Positions 6,587 through 14,180 of a stretch of 17,930 bases of DNA are shown here, in pieces (the first letter of the stretch is position 1; each line of letters starts with the position of its first letter). A program made the translations under genes and the position numbers. The DNA is from JBMNKL01 sp050261495 (GTDB taxonomy: Bacteria > Bacillota > Clostridia > Acetivibrionales > DTU013): positions 1 through 17,930 of the forward strand of contig JBLNDI010000076.1 in NCBI GenBank assembly GCA_050261495.1. The letters are read 5' to 3'. The notes under the pieces were generated by a model. That model did not search any database and was not told the DNA's origin. It saw only the letters and a program-made list of their open reading frames with translations.

Positions 6587-9385
6587 ATGATGTATCACCT
6601 GAAAGAAGCCGACGCGGTGCTGCGCGAACTCGAGTCGGCAAAATCGGGAATCGACTCTGCTACTGCAGCCGCAAGACTGGAAAAATACGGCCCGAACAAG
6701 CTTGCCGAAGGGAAGAAGAAAACAGTTCTGCAAAGGTTTATCGAGCAATTGATAGATCCCATGGTTATTATCCTGTTAGCGGCGGCGTTAATATCAGGCG
6801 TGGTGAAGGAAATAGCCGATTCGATCATCATAATGGCGGTTGTTGTCGTCAATTCGATCCTGGGAGTGGCGCAGGAAGGAAAGGCTGAAAAAGCGATCGA
6901 AGCCCTCCGGAAAATGTCGTCGCCTTATTCAAAAGTAAGGCGGGGTGGGCGCCTGATGCGGGTCAGGTCCGAGGAAATAGTGCCCGGGGATATTGTCCTG
7001 CTGGAAGCCGGCGATGCGGTTCCGGCCGATATGAGACTGATAGAGGCTTCCAGCCTGAAAATCGAGGAAGCGTCGCTGACGGGTGAATCTGTTCCGGTGG
7101 AAAAATCCAGCCGTGTGATGACCGCAGGAAGGCAGGATATATCATACGGGAGGCATGATATGTCTGCAGGGCCGGGTACACCCGCAGAAACAAGTATGCC
7201 CGCAGAAACGGGTGTGTCCGCGGGACCGGGTACGTCTGCAGAAACAGGTGTGTCCGCGGAACCGGGTACGCCGGGAGAACTGGGCGCGTCCGGCGGGCGG
7301 GAGACGCCGGTAATGCCTGATATACCGCTTGGGGACAGGATCAACATGGCTTACATGGGAACCAATGTAGTGTACGGGCGGGGCGAGGGCGTTGTGGTGC
7401 ATACCGGCATGTCGACGGAAATGGGTAAAATCGCAGGCATCATATCCGGCGCCGGCGATGAAAAAACACCGCTGCAGAAAGCATTGGCCGCTCTCAGCCG
7501 CGTACTGAGCATTTGCGTGATTGGCATCAGCGTCTTTATTTTTGTATTCAGCGTGTTGCGAAACGGCGGATTTTCAGGCGGTTATGTACTGGATATGTTT
7601 CTTTTGGCAGTGAGCCTGGCGGTTGCGGCTATCCCGGAAGGGCTTGTCCCGGTCGTTACGGTCGTGCTGTCCATCGGCGTAACCAGGATGTCCAGGCGCA
7701 ATGCCATTATAAGAAGGCTTACGGCAGTGGAAACACTGGGATGCACGCAGGTCATATGCTCGGATAAAACGGGTACTCTGACCCAGAATAAGATGACGGT
7801 TGTCGATACGTTTGGAGACGCCAGGGAACTTGCCGTATCCATGGCGCTTTGCAATGACGCCGGCTTTTCGGACGATAAAGGAACAGTAATCGGAGAACCG
7901 ACGGAGAGCGCGCTTGTCCGCCATTCTTACGAACAGGGGTTCCATAAGGCCGAACTGGAAAAAGAAATGCCCCGCGTTGCCGAGGCGCCCTTTGATTCGA
8001 TAAGAAAAATGATGTCAACTATTCATAATGATCCTGGAGGCAATTTTGTTCAATATACTAAAGGCGCTCCGGACGAGGTATTGAAGAAATGCACGCATAT
8101 GCTGGCGTCCGGAGAGGTTGTGCCGCTCACCGACGAACTTCGCGCCAAAATACTCGGGGAAAACAGGAGAATGGCAGGGAAGGCTTTGCGCGTCCTGGGT
8201 TCTGCAATGAAGCGGATGGATGAAATGCCGGGAGACATATCGCCTGAGAACCTTGAAAAGGATATGGTTTTCATCGGCCTTGCGGGCATGCTGGACCCGG
8301 TCCGTCCCGAGGTGAAAGCAGCGATAGAAACATGCCGCGAAGCCGGCATCAAGCCTATTATGATTACAGGCGACCACCGTGATACCGCGGTGGCTATTGC
8401 CGGAGAACTTGGCATTATAACCGATGAAAGCCAGGTGATTACAGGGGTTGAACTGTCGCAGATGACGGATGAGGAGTACGCTGAAAAATGCGGCCAATAC
8501 TACGTTTACGCCCGTGTTCAGCCCGAGCACAAGGTCCGGATCGTAAATGCCTGGAAAGAGAAGGGATTTGTTACCGCCATGACCGGCGACGGCGTGAATG
8601 ACGCGCCGGCGCTGAAATCAGCCGATATAGGCGTCGGCATGGGGATTACCGGCACGGATGTTTCAAAAAATGTATCCGACATGGTGCTGGCGGATGACAA
8701 TTTCGCCACTATTGTTACCGCGGTCGAGGAAGGACGAAGAATCTACGATAATATCCGAAAAGCGATCCAGTTCCTGCTCTCGTCAAACCTCAGCGAAGTG
8801 ATTGCGCTTTTTACCGCTACAATCATGAATTTCAGGCTGTTTGCGCCGATACACATATTATGGATCAACCTTGTTACGGATATGTTCCCTGCAATAGCGC
8901 TGGGAATGGAAGCGCCCGAACCCGATATTATGCAAAAACCGCCGCGAAGCAGGGAAGAAGGTATTTTTGCGGGCGGCATGGCTGCGGGCATAATATTCGG
9001 GGCATTTATAATAGCGGTGCTTACGCTGGTATCCTATTTTATCGGCAACAAGGCGTCGCATGCCACCGGGACGACGATGGCGTTCCTGACCATGGCGGTC
9101 TGCGAGATTTTCCAGTCGTTGAATCTCAGGTCAAGAACAGTTTCCATATTCAGGCTGAATACACGCAACGACTACTTGATTGGAGCCATGGTACTGTCGG
9201 TTGTGCTGACAATTGCTGTAATATATATACCGGGGGTCAATGCGGCTTTTGGACTTGAACCGTTGGCGTCCGGCAAATTAATAACGTCCGTGGGACTTGC
9301 ACTGCTGGTCATCCCGTTTGTTGAGCTTTTCAAATTGGTTTATTCATTTGCCGGCAAACAGACTTCGGATGAAAACAAGCTTTAA
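6587..9385 (+). CDS. P-type Ca2+-transporting ATPase (PMR1/SERCA-like, P2A) with repeat insert in the A domain
   Basis: This 932-residue membrane pump would move Ca2+ out of the cytoplasm using ATP. It has the N-terminal cation-ATPase domain, the A-domain dephosphorylation motif TGES (165-168), the phosphorylated Asp393 in DKTGTLTQNK, the N-domain KGAPDEVL, and the hinge TGDGVNDAPALKSADIG. Ca2+ ligands are present: PEGL in M4 (350-353), SSNLSE in M5 (Asn734, Glu737) and NLVTD in M6 (Asn761, Asp765), matching the P2A sites. About ten membrane segments are expected. ATG 6587 follows GCGAGGAGAAG. The protein is longer than usual because about 60 residues (181-246) rich in Ala, Gly, Pro, Ser, Thr and Glu, made of 12-residue repeats, separate TGES from the conserved LGDRINMAYMGTNV. 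The zinc-ribbon gene starts 42 bases later, probably in the same operon. Ca2+ is the likely ion; Mn2+ is possible for PMR1 types. Confidence 0.95.
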   Translation: MMYHLKEADAVLRELESAKSGIDSATAAARLEKYGPNKLAEGKKKTVLQRFIEQLIDPMVIILLAAALISGVVKEIADSIIIMAVVVVNSILGVAQEGKAEKAIEALRKMSSPYSKVRRGGRLMRVRSEEIVPGDIVLLEAGDAVPADMRLIEASSLKIEEASLTGESVPVEKSSRVMTAGRQDISYGRHDMSAGPGTPAETSMPAETGVSAGPGTSAETGVSAEPGTPGELGASGGRETPVMPDIPLGDRINMAYMGTNVVYGRGEGVVVHTGMSTEMGKIAGIISGAGDEKTPLQKALAALSRVLSICVIGISVFIFVFSVLRNGGFSGGYVLDMFLLAVSLAVAAIPEGLVPVVTVVLSIGVTRMSRRNAIIRRLTAVETLGCTQVICSDKTGTLTQNKMTVVDTFGDARELAVSMALCNDAGFSDDKGTVIGEPTESALVRHSYEQGFHKAELEKEMPRVAEAPFDSIRKMMSTIHNDPGGNFVQYTKGAPDEVLKKCTHMLASGEVVPLTDELRAKILGENRRMAGKALRVLGSAMKRMDEMPGDISPENLEKDMVFIGLAGMLDPVRPEVKAAIETCREAGIKPIMITGDHRDTAVAIAGELGIITDESQVITGVELSQMTDEEYAEKCGQYYVYARVQPEHKVRIVNAWKEKGFVTAMTGDGVNDAPALKSADIGVGMGITGTDVSKNVSDMVLADDNFATIVTAVEEGRRIYDNIRKAIQFLLSSNLSEVIALFTATIMNFRLFAPIHILWINLVTDMFPAIALGMEAPEPDIMQKPPRSREEGIFAGGMAAGIIFGAFIIAVLTLVSYFIGNKASHATGTTMAFLTMAVCEIFQSLNLRSRTVSIFRLNTRNDYLIGAMVLSVVLTIAVIYIPGVNAAFGLEPLASGKLITSVGLALLVIPFVELFKLVYSFAGKQTSDENKL
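7127..7168 (+). repeat. Two-copy 21-base in-frame repeat at the start of the A-domain insert
   Basis: The encoded peptides GRQDISY (181-187) and GRHDMSA (188-194) are adjacent imperfect copies, from DNA units 7127-7147 and 7148-7168. They directly precede the 36-base repeat array and suggest the whole insert grew by successive short duplications. Confidence 0.65.
7163..7324 (+). repeat. 36-base (12-residue) degenerate tandem repeat in the Ca2+-ATPase gene
   Basis: Units encode SAGPGTPAETSM (7163-7198), a half unit PAETGV (7199-7216), SAGPGTSAETGV (7217-7252), SAEPGTPGELGA (7253-7288) and a decayed SGGRETPVMPDI (7289-7324). All keep the reading frame. Units differ at many third positions (tct gca ggg against tcc gcg gga for Ser-Ala-Gly), so the array is not recent and the peptide is more conserved than the DNA. 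Confidence 0.85.
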
Positions 9386-9853
9386 ACGGAATATGTTTTG
9401 CAGCAAGAAAATAACAGGAGGAATACTATGGATTGGTTAAGAAGATTTATGGCGGGCAGATACGGCGTGGATCAGCTTTCAGTGGCGCTGCTTGTATTTT
9501 CGGTTTTATTGACCGCTGCAGCCCGGGTGGCGGGGCTGCCGCTTCTTATTTATATAAGCTACCTGCCTCTTGCGTTGTGTATTTACAGGATGTTGTCCAG
9601 GGATATCAACAGGAGGAGGATGGAGAACTACAAGTTTTCAATGCTGGTGAGTCCCGTCTATTCGTGGCTGAGAAAAATGCAGATGCGCGTAGCTCAAAGA
9701 AAAACCCACAAGTTTTTCACCTGCCCCGTATGCAAGGCCCACCTGCGGCTGCCGAGAGGCAAGGGGAAGGTTATTATAACATGCCCTAAATGCAAGACCG
9801 AATTCAGGGCCAAATCGTAATTCGCCGGGTTTATCATATATATCGCGTTCGCA
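9331..9853 (+). repeat. Segmental duplication, copy 1 (ATPase 3' end plus zinc-ribbon gene)
   Basis: From 9331 the sequence matches 14126 onward: the last 50 or so bases of the ATPase gene, the spacer, the whole zinc-ribbon gene and about 30 bases past its stop (TTCGCCGGGTTTAT here, TTTGCCGGGATTAT in copy 2). The sequences before 9331 and 14126 do not match, which sets the left border. The right border meets the gerB stop codon. Right edge approximate. Confidence 0.8.
9428..9820 (+). CDS. Small two-TM membrane protein with C-terminal zinc ribbon, copy 1
   Basis: This is a 130-residue protein of unknown function. The N-terminus is basic (WLRRFMAGRYG), followed by a hydrophobic hairpin of two likely membrane segments (about 18-35 and 37-56), a basic linker (SRDINRRRMENYKF) and a C-terminal zinc ribbon with Cys99, Cys102, Cys119 and Cys122 (CX2C-X16-CX2C). 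The ribbon core LRLPRGKGKVIITCPKC resembles a type common in uncharacterised clostridial proteins. ATG 9428 is chosen because AACAGGAGG lies just before it; an in-frame TTG at 9398 has no such site. It starts 42 bases after the Ca2+-ATPase stop with no terminator between, so the two are probably co-transcribed. A diverged copy lies at 14260-14652 beyond the ger operon. The ribbon would face the cytoplasm if both ends do; this is inference. Confidence 0.85.
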   Translation: MDWLRRFMAGRYGVDQLSVALLVFSVLLTAAARVAGLPLLIYISYLPLALCIYRMLSRDINRRRMENYKFSMLVSPVYSWLRKMQMRVAQRKTHKFFTCPVCKAHLRLPRGKGKVIITCPKCKTEFRAKS

Positions 9854-9855
9854 AA

Positions 9856-10944
9856 TCAGAATTTCTTCCTGATTTTGCCAACAATAAAAGTAACGAGGAA
9901 CAAGCCGAAACTGAGAGCAATATTTGCGGGAACGGCAATATACTTTGAAAATGCTTCAAGCTCGTAAACATGGCTGCAAATCAGCAGTGAAATGAAGAAA
10001 ACGGCAATGAAGAAAGTATTGATAAAAGGCTTGTTATCCGGGCTTTTCAGCAATGTTTTGGGTATGTGGAGAGCGGCAAAACTCAGCGCGAAAAGCAGGA
10101 CATAGTCGGTAAGTATCCATATGCTTATAACGGCGGTTTCGATTCCGGCAAGCTCGTTCAATGTGGATATTTCCTTTATAGCTTCGTAAAACGGTATCGG
10201 CATTTTATTGACAACCGGCGAACTGAAAAGCCCGATCGGTATCAATAGGACCAGGGTTGTCAAAAGCGTGAGGAACAGCATTGAATTGGTACCTTCCTTT
10301 TTTAGTTTTTCCTTGTTGTTGACAAGGTCGGAAAACAGGAAGATAAAAGGGAAATATGCCCATACTGCCATGATGCCGATGCTGCCGGTCATGACCGGGA
10401 TTATGTCGAGATAAGTTATAGGCGTCAGGTTTGATACCCTTATTTCAGGTATGAGCAGCAAGTTCGATATGGCATATATAAATACAATAACGGGCAGAAA
10501 GATTTCATTCATCCTTGCCAGCACCACGATGCCGGATCTCAATGTTAACCCGACAAGCAGCGACATCACGAGGAGGAAGAAAATGATGTCGGAATTGGGG
10601 AAAATCGTGGTGACGATCCTCTCGGCAAAATATCTCATATTGAATGCCACACATATGGCAATCCATATAAACAAGACTATGCAGACGGCTTTCCCGGCAA
10701 CTTTCCCCAATATGTCCTGCAATATATCGACAAGCGAAGCATTCCGGTAACTGTTGAATAATTTTTGAAGAGGGAAAAGAAATAGAAGAATTAAACCCAG
10801 CGAAACCAGGGGGCAAAGCCAGGCTGCCTGTCCTGCCGCTTCAGAGGCAAAGACCGGTATGAACCTTATGGAAGGCGAACCTGCCATGTTTACAAATATA
10901 AACAGCATTTGCCTGAGTGAAATTTTATCGCTCCTGTTAAGCAT
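9856..10944 (-). CDS. gerAB: Spore germination receptor B subunit (GerAB-like permease)
   Basis: This is a 362-residue integral membrane protein of the GerAB/APC-superfamily type with about ten hydrophobic segments. The N-terminus NRSDKISLRQMLFIFVNMAGSPSIRF and the helix-rich pattern through ILTDYVLLFALSFAALHIPK match the family. B subunits sit in the spore inner membrane and are thought to form the germinant-binding part of the receptor with the A and C subunits. The frame is open from a GTG at 10983 but that has no ribosome site. ATG 10944 has AAGGGA seven bases upstream and gives the normal N-terminus, though the site is modest. It is the last gene of the operon, 70 bases after the small membrane gene. 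Its stop is 35 bases from the zinc-ribbon gene stop; only a weak AT-rich hairpin (AAATCAG with CTGATTT, 9853-9875) overlaps its end, and no proper terminator is seen. The germinant is unknown. Confidence 0.92.
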   Translation of the reverse strand: MLNRSDKISLRQMLFIFVNMAGSPSIRFIPVFASEAAGQAAWLCPLVSLGLILLFLFPLQKLFNSYRNASLVDILQDILGKVAGKAVCIVLFIWIAICVAFNMRYFAERIVTTIFPNSDIIFFLLVMSLLVGLTLRSGIVVLARMNEIFLPVIVFIYAISNLLLIPEIRVSNLTPITYLDIIPVMTGSIGIMAVWAYFPFIFLFSDLVNNKEKLKKEGTNSMLFLTLLTTLVLLIPIGLFSSPVVNKMPIPFYEAIKEISTLNELAGIETAVISIWILTDYVLLFALSFAALHIPKTLLKSPDNKPFINTFFIAVFFISLLICSHVYELEAFSKYIAVPANIALSFGLFLVTFIVGKIRKKF

Positions 10945-11014
10945 GTTTTTTCCCTTATCATATTCCAACGATTTATATTTCACCTATTCATATATTACGG
11001 CAAAACCTTCAGTG

Positions 11015-11218
11015 TCACGGCCGGATTCCGGCCATTTCCAGCACCATCCTGGAAATGCTGGCATCTCCGTCGGGATGCGCCAGGTAATACAAGCCTGCCG
11101 CCGTTGCCGCGCAAAGCAGCATAAGATATACCATGATATCCTTTTTGCGGTTGTTCTTCAACATGTGATAAATTTCTATGATTCCTACTGCAAGCATAAA
11201 CAGCAAGAAAACTATCAT
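11015..11218 (-). CDS. Short two-TM membrane protein within the ger operon (possible D-type accessory subunit)
   Basis: This is a 67-residue protein with two likely membrane segments (1-19 and 28-47), joined by a basic turn (KNNRKKD), and a short polar tail. A strong ribosome site (GGGAGAGAGGAG) precedes the ATG. The gene lies between the C and B genes, 28 bases after the former, in the same direction. Short two-TM proteins encoded within or beside gerA-type operons (called D subunits in Bacillus) are known to modulate receptor function, and the size and topology fit. I cannot show homology from sequence alone. It could instead be a lineage-specific small protein. Two adjacent hairpins lie in its last codons. 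Confidence 0.72.
   Translation of the reverse strand: MIVFLLFMLAVGIIEIYHMLKNNRKKDIMVYLMLLCAATAAGLYYLAHPDGDASISRMVLEMAGIRP
11019..11056 (-). promoter_or_regulatory. Two adjacent hairpins at the 3' end of the small ger gene
   Basis: ATTTCCAG (11034-11041) pairs with CTGGAAAT (11049-11056) around seven bases, and GGCCGG (11019-11024) pairs with CCGGCC (11028-11033) around three. They sit side by side within the last codons, ahead of gerB in transcript order. Neither is followed by a T-tract, so mRNA stabilisation or a tuning of gerB translation is more likely than termination. Confidence 0.45.
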
Positions 11219-11246
11219 GGATGCCTGCTCCTCTCTCCCTGCGCAG

Positions 11247-12443
11247 CTATTTTTTTTCTCCTCCTAAATCTATGCTTTGTCTGAATACGAATGACCTGAC
11301 AATATATGATTTTACCTTTATGTTTATTTTTATTCCGGGGTATATTTTTTCCCAGTCGGCTTTGATTTTTTCCCACTTTAGCGGGTATTTATGCCTTATC
11401 GCCTCTCCGATTTCAAAAATGTCGACACCGTGGCGGCGGGCGAATGAAAGCGCGCTTTCAATCTCGCTCAGCACAATTTCGGCTTGTTTTTTTTCCAGCT
11501 GATCAATTTCAAAATTTCTAAAAATATTCATTTGGGATTTTTGTTCCGTTATATAGGATTTAAGGTTTACTGTAATTGTGACCTCGTCGGGAACATCATT
11601 TTTAAAATCGGCTGTTATTTTTGAGCCTGAAACAACGGTTTCCAGCATTACTTCCCGGTCGGATGAATCTTTTACCGCAAGCGTACATGAACGCACTTCA
11701 CCGGCAGCCCAGTTTACGCCTCTTGCGGCGCTGCCGGGCATGAAACCGGCCAGGCTTTTGCCTTTAAACACCGCGAATCCGTCAAGCACGATAGGCGTTT
11801 TGCTGCTTTCGGATCCGGCGCCGGTTTCCTGCGATAGATGAATAGCCGGAAGATATACGTCGGATAGGCCGTAATCGAATTTAGTGATTGCTTCCCGTAT
11901 TTTAACCGGCCTTGTGGTTGACGTGTGTTCCGATTCTTTAAACAAGCCGTCCAGAACGTCGGCAATCAGGTCGTTGGTCGAGCTGCCCAAGCGGATAACC
12001 TGATCGGCGTCGGAACCAATAACGACAGCCATCCTCACGTAAAGCCTGTTTTCCCTGTTGCGTATGAAAAAGTCCAGGTAGTCCAGGATATTCTTCTTTG
12101 CAAGTTTTTCGCCAATAAGGATGAACTGGAGATGTCCCCAGAAAATGTGCTTGTATAAAGAGTGATTCAGATTCCTGACCGCATCATATAATGTTCTGCC
12201 TTCGGAGGAGATAATATCCGGTTTTGTTTGCTCCGGCTTCGCACCTTCGCCGCCGGTGCTTACAAATGACCTGGAGACGACGGTCAGCCTGACGTTTTCG
12301 CCGCTTTCGTCGGCGTCAATGGCAGCCGTGGAGACAATAAAGGTTTTCTCGATTTCGGTCATTCCCGCTATGAAAGTTCTGCACCCCGAGGCCGATACAA
12401 GTAAAAACGCCAGGGCCGACAACGCAAATACCCGCTTTATCAT
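11247..12443 (-). CDS. gerAC: Spore germination receptor C subunit (GerAC-like lipoprotein)
   Basis: This 398-residue protein begins with a lipoprotein signal (MIKRVFALSALAFLLVSASGC) whose predicted lipidated residue is Cys21. It would be anchored on the outer face of the spore inner membrane. The body matches the Ger(x)C family: EIEKTFIVSTAAID, the GRTLYDAVRNLNHSLYKHIFWGHLQFILIGE region (about 82-112) and the C-terminal domain ending GIKINIKVKSYIVRSF. C subunits join A and B in the germinant receptor and need the lipid for function in several species. The start overlaps the stop of the A gene by four bases (ATGA), implying translational coupling. AAGGAAGGGCGG within the end of the A gene can act as ribosome site. 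No truncation is seen. Confidence 0.94.
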   Translation of the reverse strand: MIKRVFALSALAFLLVSASGCRTFIAGMTEIEKTFIVSTAAIDADESGENVRLTVVSRSFVSTGGEGAKPEQTKPDIISSEGRTLYDAVRNLNHSLYKHIFWGHLQFILIGEKLAKKNILDYLDFFIRNRENRLYVRMAVVIGSDADQVIRLGSSTNDLIADVLDGLFKESEHTSTTRPVKIREAITKFDYGLSDVYLPAIHLSQETGAGSESSKTPIVLDGFAVFKGKSLAGFMPGSAARGVNWAAGEVRSCTLAVKDSSDREVMLETVVSGSKITADFKNDVPDEVTITVNLKSYITEQKSQMNIFRNFEIDQLEKKQAEIVLSEIESALSFARRHGVDIFEIGEAIRHKYPLKWEKIKADWEKIYPGIKINIKVKSYIVRSFVFRQSIDLGGEKK

Positions 12444-14005
12444 GTACCGCCGCCCTTCCTTTTCTTGTTTCTTGGCTTAAGATTGGCGGGACGGACCTTG
12501 TTGAATTTCAGCGGTAACCGGAAGAACGTGTCCTCCGCCTGCTTCATTCCCTCGCCGGAAACTAATGGCGAAAGGTAAGGCACCCCGAAGGATTCCAGCT
12601 TTGCCAGGTGCCATAACAGGATGATCATGCCGACGACAAGCCCGAAAAGACCCGCCAGGCTTCCCATGACTGTAAGGAGAAATCTCCACAGCCTGATTGC
12701 GTTGCTGAAATCCTGGTTCGGCATGACGAACGATGCGGTCGATGTTATTGCAAGCACCACTACTACGACAGGTGAGACCAATTTTGCGGTAACCGCGCTC
12801 TGTCCTATTACTATTGTTCCGACTATTGTTATGGCCTGGCCGACTGAACGTGGTATCCGGAGGCTTGCTTCAAACAATACTTCGAATGAAACCAGCATGA
12901 AAAGCGTTTCGGCGAATGTGGGAAATGCGACGTCCTTGCTGGATTCGGCTATGGCAATAGCCAGCCTGAAAGGTATGAGCTCGGGATGATAAGATGTGGC
13001 TCCTATATAATATGCGGGAAGGACTGCTGTCAATATCAAAACTGAAAAGCGGAGGACCCTGATTATGGTTCCGATCATCCAGCTTCTTGAATAATCCTCG
13101 GGCGCCTGCAGGAATTGCACCAATGTGCCCGGAACTATGAAAGCCACGGGAATTCCGTCAATTATTATCCCCACGCGTCCTTCGACAATTTCGGAGCAGA
13201 ATTTGTCAGGCCTTTCGGTGCTAAGGATTTGCGGGAAGGTGGAATATACGTTGTCCGAGACGAATTCTTCTATTGACCCGGAGACTATGGCGCTATCTAT
13301 ATCGATTGAGTCAAGTCGCCTTTTGAGCTCATCAATGATCCCGGTGTTTGCCAAGCCTTTTATGTATACGATTGCGATGGGCGTCAGCGTTTGTTTTCCC
13401 ACAATTGTCTGTTCAATGCACAGGTTCTGCGTTTTTATTTTTCGTCTTACTGTCGCGGTATTGGTTCTGAGTGTTTCCACGAAAGAATCTTTTGAGCCTT
13501 TGGTTACGTTTTCGACGGTGGGCTCGGTGATTGCCCTTTTGTCGAAGCCTTTAGTATCAAACAGGATTGCCGTTTCGCAATTGTCCAGCACCAGCGCGCA
13601 GCTTCCGCTCATGACGGCGTTGACCGTTTTCATGATATTATTGGTAATGATCTGTGACGGGAAATATATTATGCCGGATTCGATGAGCCGGATTACGTCT
13701 CTCATGTTTCCGGCCTCCAGGAACCGTTGCTCCGTTACCAGCGGCTTTAGGACGAAGTCGCCGACGAGCGAGGAGTCAGACAGGCCGTCTACATATAGGA
13801 GATATGCGGGAAGCGTCGCGTTGCCGCCTATGTTAAAATTCATGAAAACCACGTCCGAATTGCCGTCTAGGATTTTCCTGAGATTTTGCGATGTCAGCGG
13901 CATGTCGTTAGACGGCTCCCTTATATTCTGCCGGTTGTTATCATTTTCTCCGGCATTTAGTGTGCTTTCACCGCAATTGCTTTTTCTCTTCTTATTGAAA
14001 AGCAT
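12440..14005 (-). CDS. gerAA: Spore germination receptor A subunit (GerAA-like)
   Basis: This is a 521-residue protein of the GerA family. Residues 1-300 form the soluble N-terminal region (PLTSQNLRKILDGNSDVVF, ATLPAYLLYVDGL, then VEGRVGIIIDGIPVAFIVPGTLVQF at about 274-298). The C-terminal third holds about five hydrophobic segments (about 319-337, 362-378, 389-405, 410-427, 440-468) and a basic tail (KPRNKKRKGG). Motifs such as YHPELIPFRLAIAIAES, FPTFAETLFMLVSFEVLFEA and RIPRSVGQAITIVG are family hallmarks. A subunits are essential for response to germinants and oligomerise in the spore membrane. The ATG at 14005 follows GGCAGGTGAT. It is the first gene of the A-C-small-B operon. Such operons are normally transcribed in the forespore by sigma G, but I could not identify a convincing sigma-G promoter upstream. 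A short stem (CTGCC/GGCAG, 14016-14034) overlaps the ribosome site. Confidence 0.95.
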   Translation of the reverse strand: MLFNKKRKSNCGESTLNAGENDNNRQNIREPSNDMPLTSQNLRKILDGNSDVVFMNFNIGGNATLPAYLLYVDGLSDSSLVGDFVLKPLVTEQRFLEAGNMRDVIRLIESGIIYFPSQIITNNIMKTVNAVMSGSCALVLDNCETAILFDTKGFDKRAITEPTVENVTKGSKDSFVETLRTNTATVRRKIKTQNLCIEQTIVGKQTLTPIAIVYIKGLANTGIIDELKRRLDSIDIDSAIVSGSIEEFVSDNVYSTFPQILSTERPDKFCSEIVEGRVGIIIDGIPVAFIVPGTLVQFLQAPEDYSRSWMIGTIIRVLRFSVLILTAVLPAYYIGATSYHPELIPFRLAIAIAESSKDVAFPTFAETLFMLVSFEVLFEASLRIPRSVGQAITIVGTIVIGQSAVTAKLVSPVVVVVLAITSTASFVMPNQDFSNAIRLWRFLLTVMGSLAGLFGLVVGMIILLWHLAKLESFGVPYLSPLVSGEGMKQAEDTFFRLPLKFNKVRPANLKPRNKKRKGGGT

Positions 14006-14087
14006 GACTGATCACCTGCCGTTATTTTTGGCAGATACGGATTTATTTATGCTTGTTTTATTTTTGTTGACTAGTGCACTTAAATAA

Positions 14088-14117
14088 TTGGCTAAAAGGT
14101 GTATGTCTTGTGATAAA
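14088..14117 (+). promoter_or_regulatory. Possible promoter for zinc-ribbon gene copy 2
   Basis: TTGGCT (14088-14093), an 18-base spacer and GATAAA (14112-14117) with an extended -10 TGT. It lies just before the border of the duplicated segment, so copy 2, cut off from the ATPase promoter, would have gained its own. A TTGACT at 14067-14072 is an alternative -35 but has no matching -10. Confidence 0.4.
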
Positions 14118-14125
14118 ATAATAGG

Positions 14126-14156
14126 CAAATTGGTTTATTCGTTTGCCGGCAAATAA
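14126..14156 (+). pseudogene. Fragment of the Ca2+-ATPase 3' end
   Basis: Codons from 14127 read KLVYSFAGK then TAA. This is identical in protein to the ATPase C-terminus KLVYSFAGK, which continues QTSDENKL at 9359-9382. Over bases 9331-9368 and 14126-14163 I count three mismatches, two of which turn CAG into the stop TAA. It is a non-coding remnant that marks the left border of the duplicated segment. Confidence 0.8.
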
Positions 14157-14180
14157 ACTTCGGGCGGAATTGTATCTTGG

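Noticed and set aside
6925..7347. A minus-strand open frame of 140 codons with Pro/Ala/Val repeats opposite the ATPase insert
   Set aside because: It is the antisense reading of the in-frame 36-base repeat. It has no ribosome site, and the plus-strand frame is fixed by conserved ATPase motifs on both sides.
9853..9875. AAATCAG/CTGATTT hairpin as terminator for gerB or the zinc-ribbon gene
   Set aside because: The stem is AT-rich, lies inside the end of gerB and has no T-tract on either strand.
9856..14005. The germination operon as a classical transposon cargo
   Set aside because: No transposase, integrase, terminal inverted repeats or target-site duplication were seen; the flanking direct copies contain host-type genes and fit segmental duplication better.
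13125..14087. A 320-codon plus-strand frame opposite the germination A gene
   Set aside because: Ser/Thr/Arg-rich antisense shadow of the conserved GerA frame; no family features.
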